From contig NZ_CP019952.1 of NCBI RefSeq assembly GCF_002021815.1, positions 2,201,001-2,265,000 on the forward strand: a stretch of 64,000 nucleotides of DNA. The letters run 5' to 3'. The notes under the pieces are model-generated. The model did not search any database. It had not been told where the DNA came from and was given only the letters and a program-made list of their open reading frames with translations. Each line of letters opens with the position of its first letter. Within the stretch, counting starts at the first letter, position 1. The DNA comes from Pseudomonas parafulva. Lineage in GTDB: Bacteria > Pseudomonadota > Gammaproteobacteria > Pseudomonadales > Pseudomonadaceae. Made by a program: the position numbers and the translations under genes. This document shows, one piece after another, positions 17,154 to 25,675 of this stretch.

Positions 17154-18545
17154 TTAAATGTTGGAATACCCAGTATTTGGTTGCTGAATGCTCACGCGGC
17201 TGCCGACATGGTGCGCCGTTAGCCGGTTTCCTTTGCCGAACAACTTGTGGCGCAAGGTGCCATCGACGTACCCGCGGGGATAGCGGCCACGGCGCTGCAG
17301 TTCGGGAACCAGCAACTCCACGACATGGGCCAGGTCGTCAGGTTGGACGGCATACGTGAGGTTGAACCCATCGATACCGGTTTGATCGACCCACGCCTCC
17401 AACTGGTCGGCGACTTCACTTGGCGTACCGATCAGGACGGGGCCGCGTCCTCCTAGCCCGATGAATTGCGCCGCCTCGCGCACGGTCCATTGACGGCTAG
17501 GGTCCGCCGCCGTGAAGGCTGCCAATGCTGCACGGCCCGCATCGTTTTCCACGTACTGGATTGGCGCGTCAGGGTCCAGGCCATCCAGGTCGATTCCGGT
17601 CCAACCTGACAACAGTGTCAGGGCTGCTTCGATGTCGACGAAACTGCGGTATTGGTCAAAGCGTGCCTGAGCCTGCTCGTGAGTGGGCGCGACGATCAGC
17701 AACGCCTGGGCATAGATCAGCACCTCGTCACGTGCGCGTCCCGCCGCTTCGCTGGCCTGACGCACGCCATCGGCGTAGCGCCGCAGAACCGTGGGTGTCG
17801 GCCCGCTGATGAACACGCATTCGGCATGCTTGGCGGCGAACTGCTGACCGCGCGCCGACGCGCCTGCCTGAAACAGCACGGGTGTGCGTTGCGGCGATGG
17901 CTGGCAGAGGTGCATGCCGGGTACCTGGAAGTGCGCGCCGGCGTGGCCGATGGGGTGCACACGGGTTGGCTCGACGTAGCGGCCCGTTTCACGGTCCAGC
18001 ACCAGGGCATCGTCGTCCCAGCTCTTTTCCCAGAGTTTGTAGAGCACCTGCAGATACTCCTCGGCCAAGTCATAGCGCAGGTCATGCCCCAGTTGTCGGT
18101 CGAGCCCCAGGTTACGCGCGGCACTGTCCAGGTAGCCGGTGACGATATTCCAGCCCACGCGCCCGTCACTGAGGTGGTCGAGTGTGGACATGCGCCGTGC
18201 AAAGGGATAGGGGTGCTCGTAAGTCAGCGAGAAGGTGACCCCGAAGCCCAGGTGCTCGGTCACAGCGGCCATGGCGGGGACCAACAGCATCGGATCGTTC
18301 ACCGGCACCTGGACGCCGCCGCGCAAGGCCGGGTGCGGGCTGCCTTGATAGACGTCATAGATGCCCATGACATCGGCAATGAACAGTGCGTCGAACAAAC
18401 CGCGTTCGAGTCGCCTGGCCAGGTCGGTCCAGTAAGCCAGGCGGTTGAAATCGGTGCTGGTGTTGCGCGGGTGGCGCCACAAGCCAGGCGATTGATGGCT
18501 GGCAGCGTTCATGCTGAAGGCGTTGAAGCGTATAGGGCGGGGCAT
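17154..18545 (-). CDS. LLM-class flavin-dependent monooxygenase (NtaA/SnaA/DszA family)
   Basis: This is a 463-aa TIM-barrel monooxygenase of the two-component, FMNH2-dependent class. Features include the N-terminal MPRPIRFNAFSMN, SPGLWRHP in the substrate region, GRVGWNIVTGY and the AKHAECVF-type strand, all typical of the NtaA/SnaA/DszA/SoxA subfamily. These enzymes oxidise sulfur or nitrogen compounds using reduced flavin from a separate reductase. It is encoded 12 bp after a sulfonate-type binding protein on the same strand, which suggests a role in organosulfur scavenging. No flavin reductase is nearby. The exact substrate cannot be told. Confidence 0.9.
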   Translation of the reverse strand: MPRPIRFNAFSMNAASHQSPGLWRHPRNTSTDFNRLAYWTDLARRLERGLFDALFIADVMGIYDVYQGSPHPALRGGVQVPVNDPMLLVPAMAAVTEHLGFGVTFSLTYEHPYPFARRMSTLDHLSDGRVGWNIVTGYLDSAARNLGLDRQLGHDLRYDLAEEYLQVLYKLWEKSWDDDALVLDRETGRYVEPTRVHPIGHAGAHFQVPGMHLCQPSPQRTPVLFQAGASARGQQFAAKHAECVFISGPTPTVLRRYADGVRQASEAAGRARDEVLIYAQALLIVAPTHEQAQARFDQYRSFVDIEAALTLLSGWTGIDLDGLDPDAPIQYVENDAGRAALAAFTAADPSRQWTVREAAQFIGLGGRGPVLIGTPSEVADQLEAWVDQTGIDGFNLTYAVQPDDLAHVVELLVPELQRRGRYPRGYVDGTLRHKLFGKGNRLTAHHVGSRVSIQQPNTGYSNI

Positions 18546-18557
18546 GTTGAGCTGGCC

Positions 18558-19538
18558 TCAAGGCAGCACGGAAGCAGGGTAAACCGCTTCGGCTACGTTC
18601 AGTTTGCGGGGGATCAGGCCAAGCCCTTGGAAGGTGTCGGCCAGCTTCTGTTGTTCGGCAACGATCTCTGGGGTCACTGGCACAGCGTTGTAGTTGCGTC
18701 GTTGACTTGCTACTTCCAGAACATCGGCGTTGATGCCAAGCTGCGGCGCCAGCAAGGCGGCGACGTCGCCGGGTTTGTCATTGGCCCACTGGCTGGCTTT
18801 GGCCAGTTCGCTGAAGAATATTCTGAGCAACGCCTTATGGCTGTCCGCGAAGCGGGCGGTGGACAGGTAGAAGGTGCGGTTGTTGGTCAAGCCGGTCCCG
18901 TCACGCAGGTTTTTCAGCCCTGGCTGCCGCTCGGCTGCAGCCAGGAATGGGTCCCACAGTGTGGCGGCCTGAACGCTGCCTGACTGCAGCGCGGCTATCG
19001 CGTCGGCTGCGTTATTGACGTAGGCCGGGGTGATGTCCTGGTAACTCAGGCCTGCCTGTTGCAAGGCGACGGCCAGCAAGTACTGGGCATTCCATCCCCG
19101 GCCAGTGGCCACGCGCTTGCCCTTCAGATCCTGCACATCGTTCAGAGGGTCCTGCTGGCGCACCACCAGGCCGATCCCACGCGGATAAGGCTGTTCAGCG
19201 GCCAGGTAGACCACGGGTTTGCCGGCCGCCTGGGCGAACACCGAAGGTGCATCGGCCGCGTGTCCCACGTCGATGGCACCGGTACTCAGTGCCTCGAGCA
19301 ACTGTGGGCCGGCGGCAAACTCATGCCAGCTGACCCTCACCCCTTGCGGGGCAAGGGCTTTTTCCAGTGCGCCGCTGCCTTTGAGGATGTTGAGGCTGTT
19401 GAATTTCTGGTATCCGATGCGCAGGGTGCTGTTGTCTTGCGCCTGCGCCGCTGCGGCTATCAGCAGGGCCCCGGCAAGCGAGGCCAGTAGTGCTCCCAGT
19501 GCTCGCCGGCGTAGTGATGAAAAGAGAGAGTGGGGCAT
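18558..19538 (-). CDS. SsuA/aliphatic-sulfonate-type ABC transporter substrate-binding protein
   Basis: This is a periplasmic binding protein of about 326 aa with a long signal peptide (RRRALGALLASLAGALLIAA, cleaved after AQA). The mature N-terminus LRIGYQKFNSLNILKG and the FAAGPQLLEALSTGAIDVGH segment are typical of SsuA/TauA-like proteins binding sulfonates or similar anions. I start at MPHSLF (19538); an earlier in-frame start exists. It is the first gene of a unit with the flavin monooxygenase. No permease or ATPase gene is present, so it must share a transporter encoded elsewhere. The 5' region is AT-rich and contains the palindrome CTAATTATTAG at 19616-19626. Confidence 0.9.
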   Translation of the reverse strand: MPHSLFSSLRRRALGALLASLAGALLIAAAAQAQDNSTLRIGYQKFNSLNILKGSGALEKALAPQGVRVSWHEFAAGPQLLEALSTGAIDVGHAADAPSVFAQAAGKPVVYLAAEQPYPRGIGLVVRQQDPLNDVQDLKGKRVATGRGWNAQYLLAVALQQAGLSYQDITPAYVNNAADAIAALQSGSVQAATLWDPFLAAAERQPGLKNLRDGTGLTNNRTFYLSTARFADSHKALLRIFFSELAKASQWANDKPGDVAALLAPQLGINADVLEVASQRRNYNAVPVTPEIVAEQQKLADTFQGLGLIPRKLNVAEAVYPASVLP

Positions 19539-19733
19539 GGCGCGATCCTTGATATGCGATGAGTGGGAGCACCAGAACATAAGCACCTGACCGCGCTGCT
19601 TCAATTTCTTTATTACTAATTATTAGACTTTTTAGTTATTTTTATATCCTTTTGTTTTGTAATCAGGTGTCTGCTTCCGACATTTTTTTCACATCCCCTT
19701 GCTAGCATTCCTTGCAGAATCAAGGAGTTCTCC

Positions 19734-20618
19734 ATGCCCACCTTTCTGCGTAAACCCATCACCCGCATCGTGCTCACCGCTACCACCGGCCTTGTAATGG
19801 CAACGCTCGGATTTTTCGCCTGGCAAAGCTTCTACCCCGTGCAGGCCGCTTCGGGTTGGCAGGTGGAGGTCGCGCACCGCAACGTGGACAAGGCTGCGTC
19901 GCTGCTTCCCCAGGCCGACGGCAGTCTGCTGGTAAGCCAGGAGCTGGACGATGGTCGGGGCAGTATTCTCAAGATTGCACCCGACGGTGAGCGCGAAGTG
20001 CTCGTGGACCAGCTGTCCAAGCCCGACGGCATGGTGGCGGCCAGAGGTGGCTGGGTCTTCAGCCAGGAAGGTGGCCTGGCGCCGGTGAGTCTGGCTGTCG
20101 ATGGCCAGGTCACACCGCTTTTCGACGGTATTGCGGTGCAGGGCCTTTGGAACGAGGGCAACCACCTTTATGCCATCGAAGACCGCAAGGGTGATGGCCG
20201 CTTGCTGCGCTATGACTGGCGCAGCGGCCAGGTGGACGTGCTGCGTTCGGGCCTGACCGAAGCTGAAGGGTTGACCCGATGCGGGGATGGCCGGCTGCTG
20301 TACACCGAGAAAGCCGACGGGCAGATACGGGCGTTGTCCAAGGATGGCAAGGACCCTGTGGTGTTCGATAGCCTCAGGAACCCCACATTCCTGTTTTGTG
20401 ACCAGCGTGGTCTTTGGATCAGTGAAGACAACACGCACCGGGCACGGCTGCTGCGCATAAAGCCCGATGGGACTCGCCAGACCGTGCTGTCGTTTCTCAA
20501 GGCGCCGCAGTCCATCGTGGCCGATGGCAGCGGCGGTTACTGGCTTGCAGAAGGCGGGCGGGATCGCGTGCTGCACTTGACCCCTCCTTCGAAGCAGCCC
20601 GCTGCTGCGTCAGACTGA
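19734..20618 (+). CDS. SMP-30/gluconolactonase/NHL-like beta-propeller protein
   Basis: This is a 294-aa protein anchored by an N-terminal hydrophobic segment (about residues 11-30), followed by a propeller-like repeat series. Repeated blocks such as LSKPDGMV, LTEAEGLTRCGDG and LRNPTFLFCDQRGL, with D-G-[ST] turns, fit the SMP-30/LRE family. The active site would face the periplasm. Some members are lactonases, but the metal ligands cannot be verified by eye. It is divergent from the binding-protein/monooxygenase unit across about 195 AT-rich bases and convergent with the AraC-type regulator. Confidence 0.8.
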   Translation: MPTFLRKPITRIVLTATTGLVMATLGFFAWQSFYPVQAASGWQVEVAHRNVDKAASLLPQADGSLLVSQELDDGRGSILKIAPDGEREVLVDQLSKPDGMVAARGGWVFSQEGGLAPVSLAVDGQVTPLFDGIAVQGLWNEGNHLYAIEDRKGDGRLLRYDWRSGQVDVLRSGLTEAEGLTRCGDGRLLYTEKADGQIRALSKDGKDPVVFDSLRNPTFLFCDQRGLWISEDNTHRARLLRIKPDGTRQTVLSFLKAPQSIVADGSGGYWLAEGGRDRVLHLTPPSKQPAAASD

Positions 20619-20640
20619 CGCCACAAAAGCGCGAGCAGGT

Positions 20641-21729
20641 TCAATCCCCCAGGCGCTGCTCGCGCGATGGGGGATAACCGAAATAGGCGGCGTAGCATTT
20701 ACTGAAGTGCGACACCGAGACGAAGCCGCACGCCAGCGCCACCTCCATCACCGAGAGATCGGAGTACTGCAGCAGGCGGCGACTTTTGGTGATGCGAAGT
20801 TCCATGTAGTAGCGCCGTGGAGAGGTGCCTAGCTGCGCCTGGAACAGGCGGTCTATCTGGCGGCGAGAGCGGCCGCTGTAAGCCGCCAACTGGTCCAGGC
20901 TGAGGGTTTCCTCAAGGTTGTTTTCCATCAGCTCGACGATGGTGCGCAGGTGCAGACTCATCGACTTCTTGGCCCCGGGGCCCACTTGCCGATAGCGAGC
21001 ACCCGAGAAGGACAGAATCTCCTCGACGCCCTCTGCCAGACCGTCACCGTACAGCCGTCGTACCAGTCCCAGCATCAATTCCATCGCCCCGTTCGGGCTG
21101 GCGGCGCTCAGTCGGTCCCGGTCGAGGGTGAAGCTTGCGGGCGTGATACGCGTCTGCGGGCTGCGTTCAGCGAGGCTGGCACGTTGTTCGGGATGAACGC
21201 TGCAGCCGTAGTCATCCAGCGCTCCGGCGCGGCCAAGAAACCATGCGCCATTCCACAGGCCGCCCAAGGCCATGCCGTGAGATGCGCAGTCCTGAAGCAA
21301 GCGGTCGAGCTCAGGATATTTGAGCGGCGTACGCAAACCGCCGCAGACCACGAGCAAGTCCAAGTGCTTGAGGGCGGTTGCCGAAAGCTCGGTCGTGATC
21401 AACTCTAGCCCCAGGTCACTGAGCACACGGTCACCGGCAAGCGACAAGGGCGTGAATTGGAAGCTGTCCGCGCGCAGAAGATTAGCCGTGACCAGCACGT
21501 CCATGGCCACGGTGAAGCTGGCCATGGAGAAGTGTTCGAGCAAAACGAAGTCGACCCGATAGGGCGCCTCTACGCTGGCACTGCTGGTCTTTAATCGCAG
21601 CATGTTGCTGGTGCTGCTCTTTTTGCTGAACTGACGGGGTGTGGACACGCTGGACTCCGCTTCCTGGCTTCGCACCAAAGTGTGGCCGGTGCCCCTATGA
21701 AAGACAATCGGCAGGGTGGCTGGTGCCAA
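20641..21729 (-). CDS. GlxA/FtrA-type AraC regulator with DJ-1/PfpI-like N-domain
   Basis: This protein of up to 362 aa (an alternative ATG at 21603 gives 320) has an N-terminal DJ-1/PfpI-like domain (FTVAMDVLVTANLL, DLLVVCGGLRTP, NGAWFLGRAGAL) and a C-terminal AraC double helix-turn-helix (SLDQLAAYSGRSRRQIDRLF, then MEVALACGFVSVSHFSKCY). Members such as GbdR, CdhR and ArgR activate catabolism of quaternary amines or amino acids. The genes around it do not reveal a target: the neighbour on the same side is a tiny membrane protein on the other strand. Confidence 0.9.
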   Translation of the reverse strand: MAPATLPIVFHRGTGHTLVRSQEAESSVSTPRQFSKKSSTSNMLRLKTSSASVEAPYRVDFVLLEHFSMASFTVAMDVLVTANLLRADSFQFTPLSLAGDRVLSDLGLELITTELSATALKHLDLLVVCGGLRTPLKYPELDRLLQDCASHGMALGGLWNGAWFLGRAGALDDYGCSVHPEQRASLAERSPQTRITPASFTLDRDRLSAASPNGAMELMLGLVRRLYGDGLAEGVEEILSFSGARYRQVGPGAKKSMSLHLRTIVELMENNLEETLSLDQLAAYSGRSRRQIDRLFQAQLGTSPRRYYMELRITKSRRLLQYSDLSVMEVALACGFVSVSHFSKCYAAYFGYPPSREQRLGD

Positions 21730-21868
21730 CGTGCAGGTCGTGTTCAGGCATGCGCTGGGCGTCGGCCTGGGGCAGGCGGGTTGGATACACGCTGGCGCCG
21801 TTCAAATCGAACGGAACCCCAGACGTCTTCGGTGAATCAATAGGGTAAGTGCCAATGGGAGGAAGCTC

Positions 21869-22081
21869 ATGGAAATCGGAACGATTTGGTTCGTGGTGGC
21901 AATCATCTTGATTTTGCTGGAGATCTGGGCGATCTGGCACATCATGGGCAGCGATCGGCGCGCCGAGCGCAAGATGCTGTGGATTGTGTTCGTCGTGTGG
22001 GCACCGTTCCCTGGCCTGCCGATCTGGGCCTGGCGCGGGCCGCGTGCAGTCAAGGGCAAGGCAGTACTGGAAGAGAAGTGA
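21869..22081 (+). CDS. Small two-helix membrane protein (PLDc_N-like)
   Basis: This is a 70-aa protein with two hydrophobic helices (IWFVVAIILILLEIWAIWHI and MLWIVFVVWAPFPGLPIWAW) separated by a charged loop GSDRRAERK. This pattern resembles the PLDc_N domain, found alone as small membrane proteins in pseudomonads, and is not a phospholipase. AGGAAGC lies six bases upstream of the ATG. The function is unknown. Confidence 0.75.
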   Translation: MEIGTIWFVVAIILILLEIWAIWHIMGSDRRAERKMLWIVFVVWAPFPGLPIWAWRGPRAVKGKAVLEEK

Positions 22082-22225
22082 TTGCGCGCCAGGCGCCGGG
22101 GGCGTCTGGCAGCCTCGCGGGTGTAGCCGCATAAATCATGTCCTGGGGCCGCTTCCGACCCTTGACCTCAGGTTTGCTTGAGGTTGGATACTCGGCGCTC
22201 ATTCCATGAACCGAGCGCCCAAACC

Positions 22226-22654
22226 ATGCACACCACCGCTTTTGAACTGAGCAACCCTCAATCTCTGTATGACCCCAGTGGCAACGGATACTCCCATGTG
22301 GCCGACGTGCGCTCAGGGAGCAGGCTGCTTTTCATCGCGGGTCAGGGTGGGGAGCAGGCCAGTGGGGCTCTATCCCCTGTTTTCGCCGATCAGGCGCGCC
22401 AGGCCCTTGCCAACCTGGAGCTGGCCTTGTCCAGCAAAGGGGCGGGCCTTGAGCATGTCTGCAAGCTCACCCTACTGATCGTCGACCATAGCCAGGCGCG
22501 GCTCCAGCAATGGGTGGAAGCTGTGGACCACGCGTGGGGCCAGGCCCTCAAGCCTACCTGTACGCTCATACCGGTCCCACGCCTGGCCCTGGACGGGATG
22601 CTCATCGAGGTGGATGCCGTGGCGGCGCTGCCTGTCTCCTCCCAAGGTAGGTAG
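22226..22654 (+). CDS. RidA/YjgF family protein
   Basis: This is a 142-aa member of the Rid superfamily. It has the N-terminal LSNPQSLYDPSGNGYSHV, FIAGQGGEQ in place of the usual SGQ(I/V)P, and the C-terminal block LDGMLIEVDAVAAL. The conserved Arg of archetypal RidA that binds imine products is not evident at the end, so it may belong to a Rid subfamily without imine deaminase activity. The start at 22226 gives the usual family length. A second, unrelated Rid paralogue lies at 38652-39032. It precedes an EamA exporter by 88 bp. Confidence 0.85.
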   Translation: MHTTAFELSNPQSLYDPSGNGYSHVADVRSGSRLLFIAGQGGEQASGALSPVFADQARQALANLELALSSKGAGLEHVCKLTLLIVDHSQARLQQWVEAVDHAWGQALKPTCTLIPVPRLALDGMLIEVDAVAALPVSSQGR

Positions 22655-22742
22655 CGCCATCGACTGGCTGTGTAGTAAATCTCTGCTCAGGTTTGCGCCT
22701 TCCTGCGCGATAAGCACAGCGGTTCTCAGAGGTGACCACACC

Positions 22743-23636
22743 ATGAGCACGACCTCATCTCCGATCGAACGGCCGTTGCTGAGCGCCTGGTTCTGGCCGG
22801 CCATGTTCAGCTTGATGGCCTTCGCTGCCAACTCGGTTTTTTGCCGGCTGGCGCTCAAGGATGGCGCCGTCGACGCTATCAGCTTCACCGCGCTGCGCCT
22901 GGGCAGCGGCGCCTTGTGCCTGTGGTGGCTGGTACGGCTGCGCAGTCCCTGCTCAGGCGCTGCCGGCAGTTGGCGAGGTGGCTTGGCGTTATTTTGCTAC
23001 GCCTTTCTGTTCTCCGTCGCCTACCTTGATTTGAATGCAGGGGTAGGGGCATTGCTCTTGTTTGGCGCTGTGCAGCTGACCATGTTCGGCATGGCGTTGC
23101 TGCGTGGGGAACGGATCAGCCTGCGCACGTTGTCAGGCATGCTGATGGCTTTTTCAGGCCTGATCGTGTTGCTGCTGCCTGGCAGCCACGCACCTACACT
23201 GACGAGCGCCTTGCTGATGGTAGTCGCGGGTATAGCGTGGGGGATCTACACCTTGCTGGGGCAGGGATCACCTCGGCCGCTGGCCGACACGGCGGGCAAC
23301 TTCATTCGCAGCGTGCCCTTCCTAGCCGTGTGTGCGCCGCTGATGGTTTTCGGTGCCGAGCTGCGGTTCTCGATGGCCGGCGTGTTCTTTGCAGTGTGCT
23401 CTGGGGTTTTGGCATCGGCGGCAGGTTACGCCGTCTGGTACAGCGTGGTGCGGCGCATCAGCGCGCAACAAGCCGCCACGTTGCAACTGAGCGTGCCGGT
23501 GATCGCCGCGTTGGGTGGAATGCTCGTGATCGGCGAGACATTGTCGCTACGTGCCATGGCTGCCTGCGCGATTGTCCTGGGCGGGGTGGCCATCGCTGTC
23601 ACTGCCCCCCGTCCACGGGCGCCGACACAGGCTTGA
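22743..23636 (+). CDS. EamA/RhaT-family (DMT) transporter
   Basis: This protein of about 297 aa has around ten hydrophobic segments arranged as two EamA repeats. The motif FAANSVFCRLALKDGAVDAI in the first helix pair and the GGMLVIGETLSLRAMAACAI block near the end are characteristic of drug/metabolite exporters. GAGGTGA ends six bases before the ATG at 22743. It could export amino acids or metabolites, but its substrate is not predictable. Together with the preceding RidA gene it may be an operon. It converges on the TorF porin gene. Confidence 0.9.
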   Translation: MSTTSSPIERPLLSAWFWPAMFSLMAFAANSVFCRLALKDGAVDAISFTALRLGSGALCLWWLVRLRSPCSGAAGSWRGGLALFCYAFLFSVAYLDLNAGVGALLLFGAVQLTMFGMALLRGERISLRTLSGMLMAFSGLIVLLLPGSHAPTLTSALLMVVAGIAWGIYTLLGQGSPRPLADTAGNFIRSVPFLAVCAPLMVFGAELRFSMAGVFFAVCSGVLASAAGYAVWYSVVRRISAQQAATLQLSVPVIAALGGMLVIGETLSLRAMAACAIVLGGVAIAVTAPRPRAPTQA

Positions 23637-23677
23637 GGTGGCAGTGGCCGGCAAAGGCTGAGCGTGAGCAGGGTTGC

Positions 23678-24397
23678 CTAGAAGAAACTGCGCTGGGCCT
23701 TGAGGGTTACCACGCTCTCGCAATAGGTGTTGATCCCCGAATAAGCATCGCAGCCGCCACCGGTCAGGTTCGAGTCGCTGTAGATCAGGTTCAGGTCCAG
23801 GCCTAACCAGGGGCGCGACAGCTGCATGGACCAGTCGGAGAAACCGTTGACCTGGCTGCCGTCGCCGATCGTGAATGGGGTGCCGAGCCGATGATGGGCC
23901 AGCTTGACCGTCAGGTCGGCGTTGAGCAGGGGGACTTGCCCGAAATCGGCATACAGGGTGCCGATCCGGTTGCTTGGGTTGTCTCGCAAGGCCCCGCCGA
24001 ATCGGCTGCCCATTATGGAAATACCCCCATACAGTGCATGGCTCTCTGCACCTGCGATGTTGGGTTGGCTGTAGTGGATCACGCCGATCTCGTAACCCAG
24101 GGTACTGTCGAAGTGATGCTTGTAGCCGACGTAGTTGTCGACCCGCAGGGTGGACCCTGGCGCCACGCCCATGCTGGGTGTGTATTGCCCCACGTACCAA
24201 CCACTGGTGTGACTGAAATCCAGGCCGCCGTGAAAGGCGCCGGTAGCGGCTGGGGAAATAAGCCCCTGGGCCATGGTGCGAGTAGGCGTCGTACTGAGGG
24301 TGAAGTCAAAGTCGCCCACTTCACGTTTGATCTGCTGGGCCAGGAGCGTGGGGCTCAACAGCAGGGCTGCGCTCAGCACTAGAAGGGGCCTGATCAT
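23678..24397 (-). CDS. TorF-family putative porin
   Basis: This is a 239-aa outer-membrane beta-barrel candidate. It has a signal peptide (MIRPLLVLSAALLLSPTLLAQ), alternating amphipathic strands, DFDFTLSTTPTRTMAQGLI near the N-terminus, GGISIMGSRFGG, and a C-terminal aromatic residue (QRSFF) as expected for barrel insertion. This pattern is that of the TIGR02001/TorF family. It is preceded by AGGA nine bases upstream of the ATG. No obvious substrate-handling gene is beside it. Two cysteines near the end (GGCDAYSGINTYC) probably form a disulfide. Confidence 0.8.
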   Translation of the reverse strand: MIRPLLVLSAALLLSPTLLAQQIKREVGDFDFTLSTTPTRTMAQGLISPAATGAFHGGLDFSHTSGWYVGQYTPSMGVAPGSTLRVDNYVGYKHHFDSTLGYEIGVIHYSQPNIAGAESHALYGGISIMGSRFGGALRDNPSNRIGTLYADFGQVPLLNADLTVKLAHHRLGTPFTIGDGSQVNGFSDWSMQLSRPWLGLDLNLIYSDSNLTGGGCDAYSGINTYCESVVTLKAQRSFF

Positions 24398-24505
24398 GGT
24401 CGGCTTCCTGAAGGACTTGCAGTAGAGCCTTGAAGGATACCGGGCCTGGCGCGCGGAGGAAACCTTGTTGCCTGCTCGGGCACGCAATGGCCTGTTTCGA
24501 CGTGC

Positions 24506-24536
24506 AAAAAAAGGCGCGCCCCCTGAGGAGCGCGCC
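24506..24536 (-). terminator. Rho-independent terminator of ilvE
   Basis: On the minus strand a 7-bp stem GGCGCGC/GCGCGCC is followed by seven T residues. It starts 25 bp after the ilvE stop. Confidence 0.9.
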
Positions 24537-24560
24537 TTCTAGATCATGCAGTGTGAGTGA

Positions 24561-25580
24561 TCAGGCCACTTTGACGATCCAGCCTGCCGGAGCCTCGATG
24601 TCGCCGCTCTGAATGCCGGTCAATTCGTTGTAGAGCTTCTGGGTAACGGGGCCGACCTTCTCCAGGTCATGGAAAACATGCAGCTTGCCGTTGTACTCGA
24701 TGCCGCCGATGGGAGTGATCACCGCCGCAGTGCCGCAGGCACCTGCCTCGACGAAGCGATCCAGCTGGCTGATTTCCACATCCCCTTCGATAACGGTCAG
24801 GCCCAGGCGAGACTGCGCCAGCTCCATCAGGGACAGGCGGGTAATACCCGGCAGCACCGAAGCCGACTTGGGCGTTACGAACTCGTTATTGGCCGTGATG
24901 CCGAAGAAGTTGGCCGAACCTACTTCCTCGATCTTGGAATGGGTCAACGGGTCCAGATAGATGGCATCGGCGAAGTTGGCCTTTTTCGCCTCATAGCCTG
25001 GTTGCAGGCTGGCGGCATAGTTACCACCCACCTTGGCAGCGCCGGTCCCTTGCGGAGCCGCGCGGTCGAAGCTGGAGATCTGGAAGTTGTGAGGCTTCAT
25101 GCCGCCTTTGAAGTACGAGCCTACCGGGATGGCGAAGACGGAAAAGATGAACTCCGGCGCAGTGCGCACGCCAATGTTGTCACCCGTGCCGATGACGAAT
25201 GGGCGCAAGTACAGGGCGCCTTTGCCGTGGGGGGGCACGAAGCGCTCGTTGGCCTTGACGACCTGCTTGCAGGCTTCGATGAACACGTCGGTGGGCACGT
25301 GGGGCATGAGCAGGCGCGCACAGCTGCGCTGCATGCGGGCGGCATTCTGGTCAGGGCGGAACAGGTTGATCGAGCCATCCTTGCAACGGTAGGCCTTCAG
25401 ACCTTCGAAGCACTGCTGGCCGTAATGCAGGGCCGTGGAGCCTTCGCTGATATGCAGCACGTTGTCTTCGGTCAGGGTGCCTTCATCCCACGCGCCATCG
25501 CGCCAGACAGACAGATAGCGTTTATCGGTCTTGATGTAGTCGAAGCCGAGCTTGTCCCAGTTAATGCTTTCGTTGCTCAT
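24561..25580 (-). CDS. ilvE: Branched-chain amino acid aminotransferase
   Basis: This is a 339-aa fold-type IV PLP enzyme interconverting Leu, Ile or Val and their 2-oxo acids. The PLP lysine is in GTGAAKVGGNYAASL. Further blocks are ALHYGQQCFEGLKAYR, GALYLRPFVIGTG, and EVGSANFFGITANNE, followed by GACGTAAVITPIG. It belongs to the long (BCAT/class II) form. I start at MSNESIN (25580); the frame continues seven codons further. It is monocistronic with a strong terminator. Confidence 0.95.
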   Translation of the reverse strand: MSNESINWDKLGFDYIKTDKRYLSVWRDGAWDEGTLTEDNVLHISEGSTALHYGQQCFEGLKAYRCKDGSINLFRPDQNAARMQRSCARLLMPHVPTDVFIEACKQVVKANERFVPPHGKGALYLRPFVIGTGDNIGVRTAPEFIFSVFAIPVGSYFKGGMKPHNFQISSFDRAAPQGTGAAKVGGNYAASLQPGYEAKKANFADAIYLDPLTHSKIEEVGSANFFGITANNEFVTPKSASVLPGITRLSLMELAQSRLGLTVIEGDVEISQLDRFVEAGACGTAAVITPIGGIEYNGKLHVFHDLEKVGPVTQKLYNELTGIQSGDIEAPAGWIVKVA

Positions 25581-25675
25581 GACACCCTCGTTGTCTTGCA
25601 AGTGCCCACGTTCGGGCTGCTGTTATATGCGCACACGCCACCTTAATACATCTTCGCCGGATCGGAAATGTCCTA

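Noticed and set aside
17652..18983. Plus-strand ORF over the flavin monooxygenase and binding protein
   Set aside because: It spans two genes on the other strand, including their junction, so it is a shadow frame.
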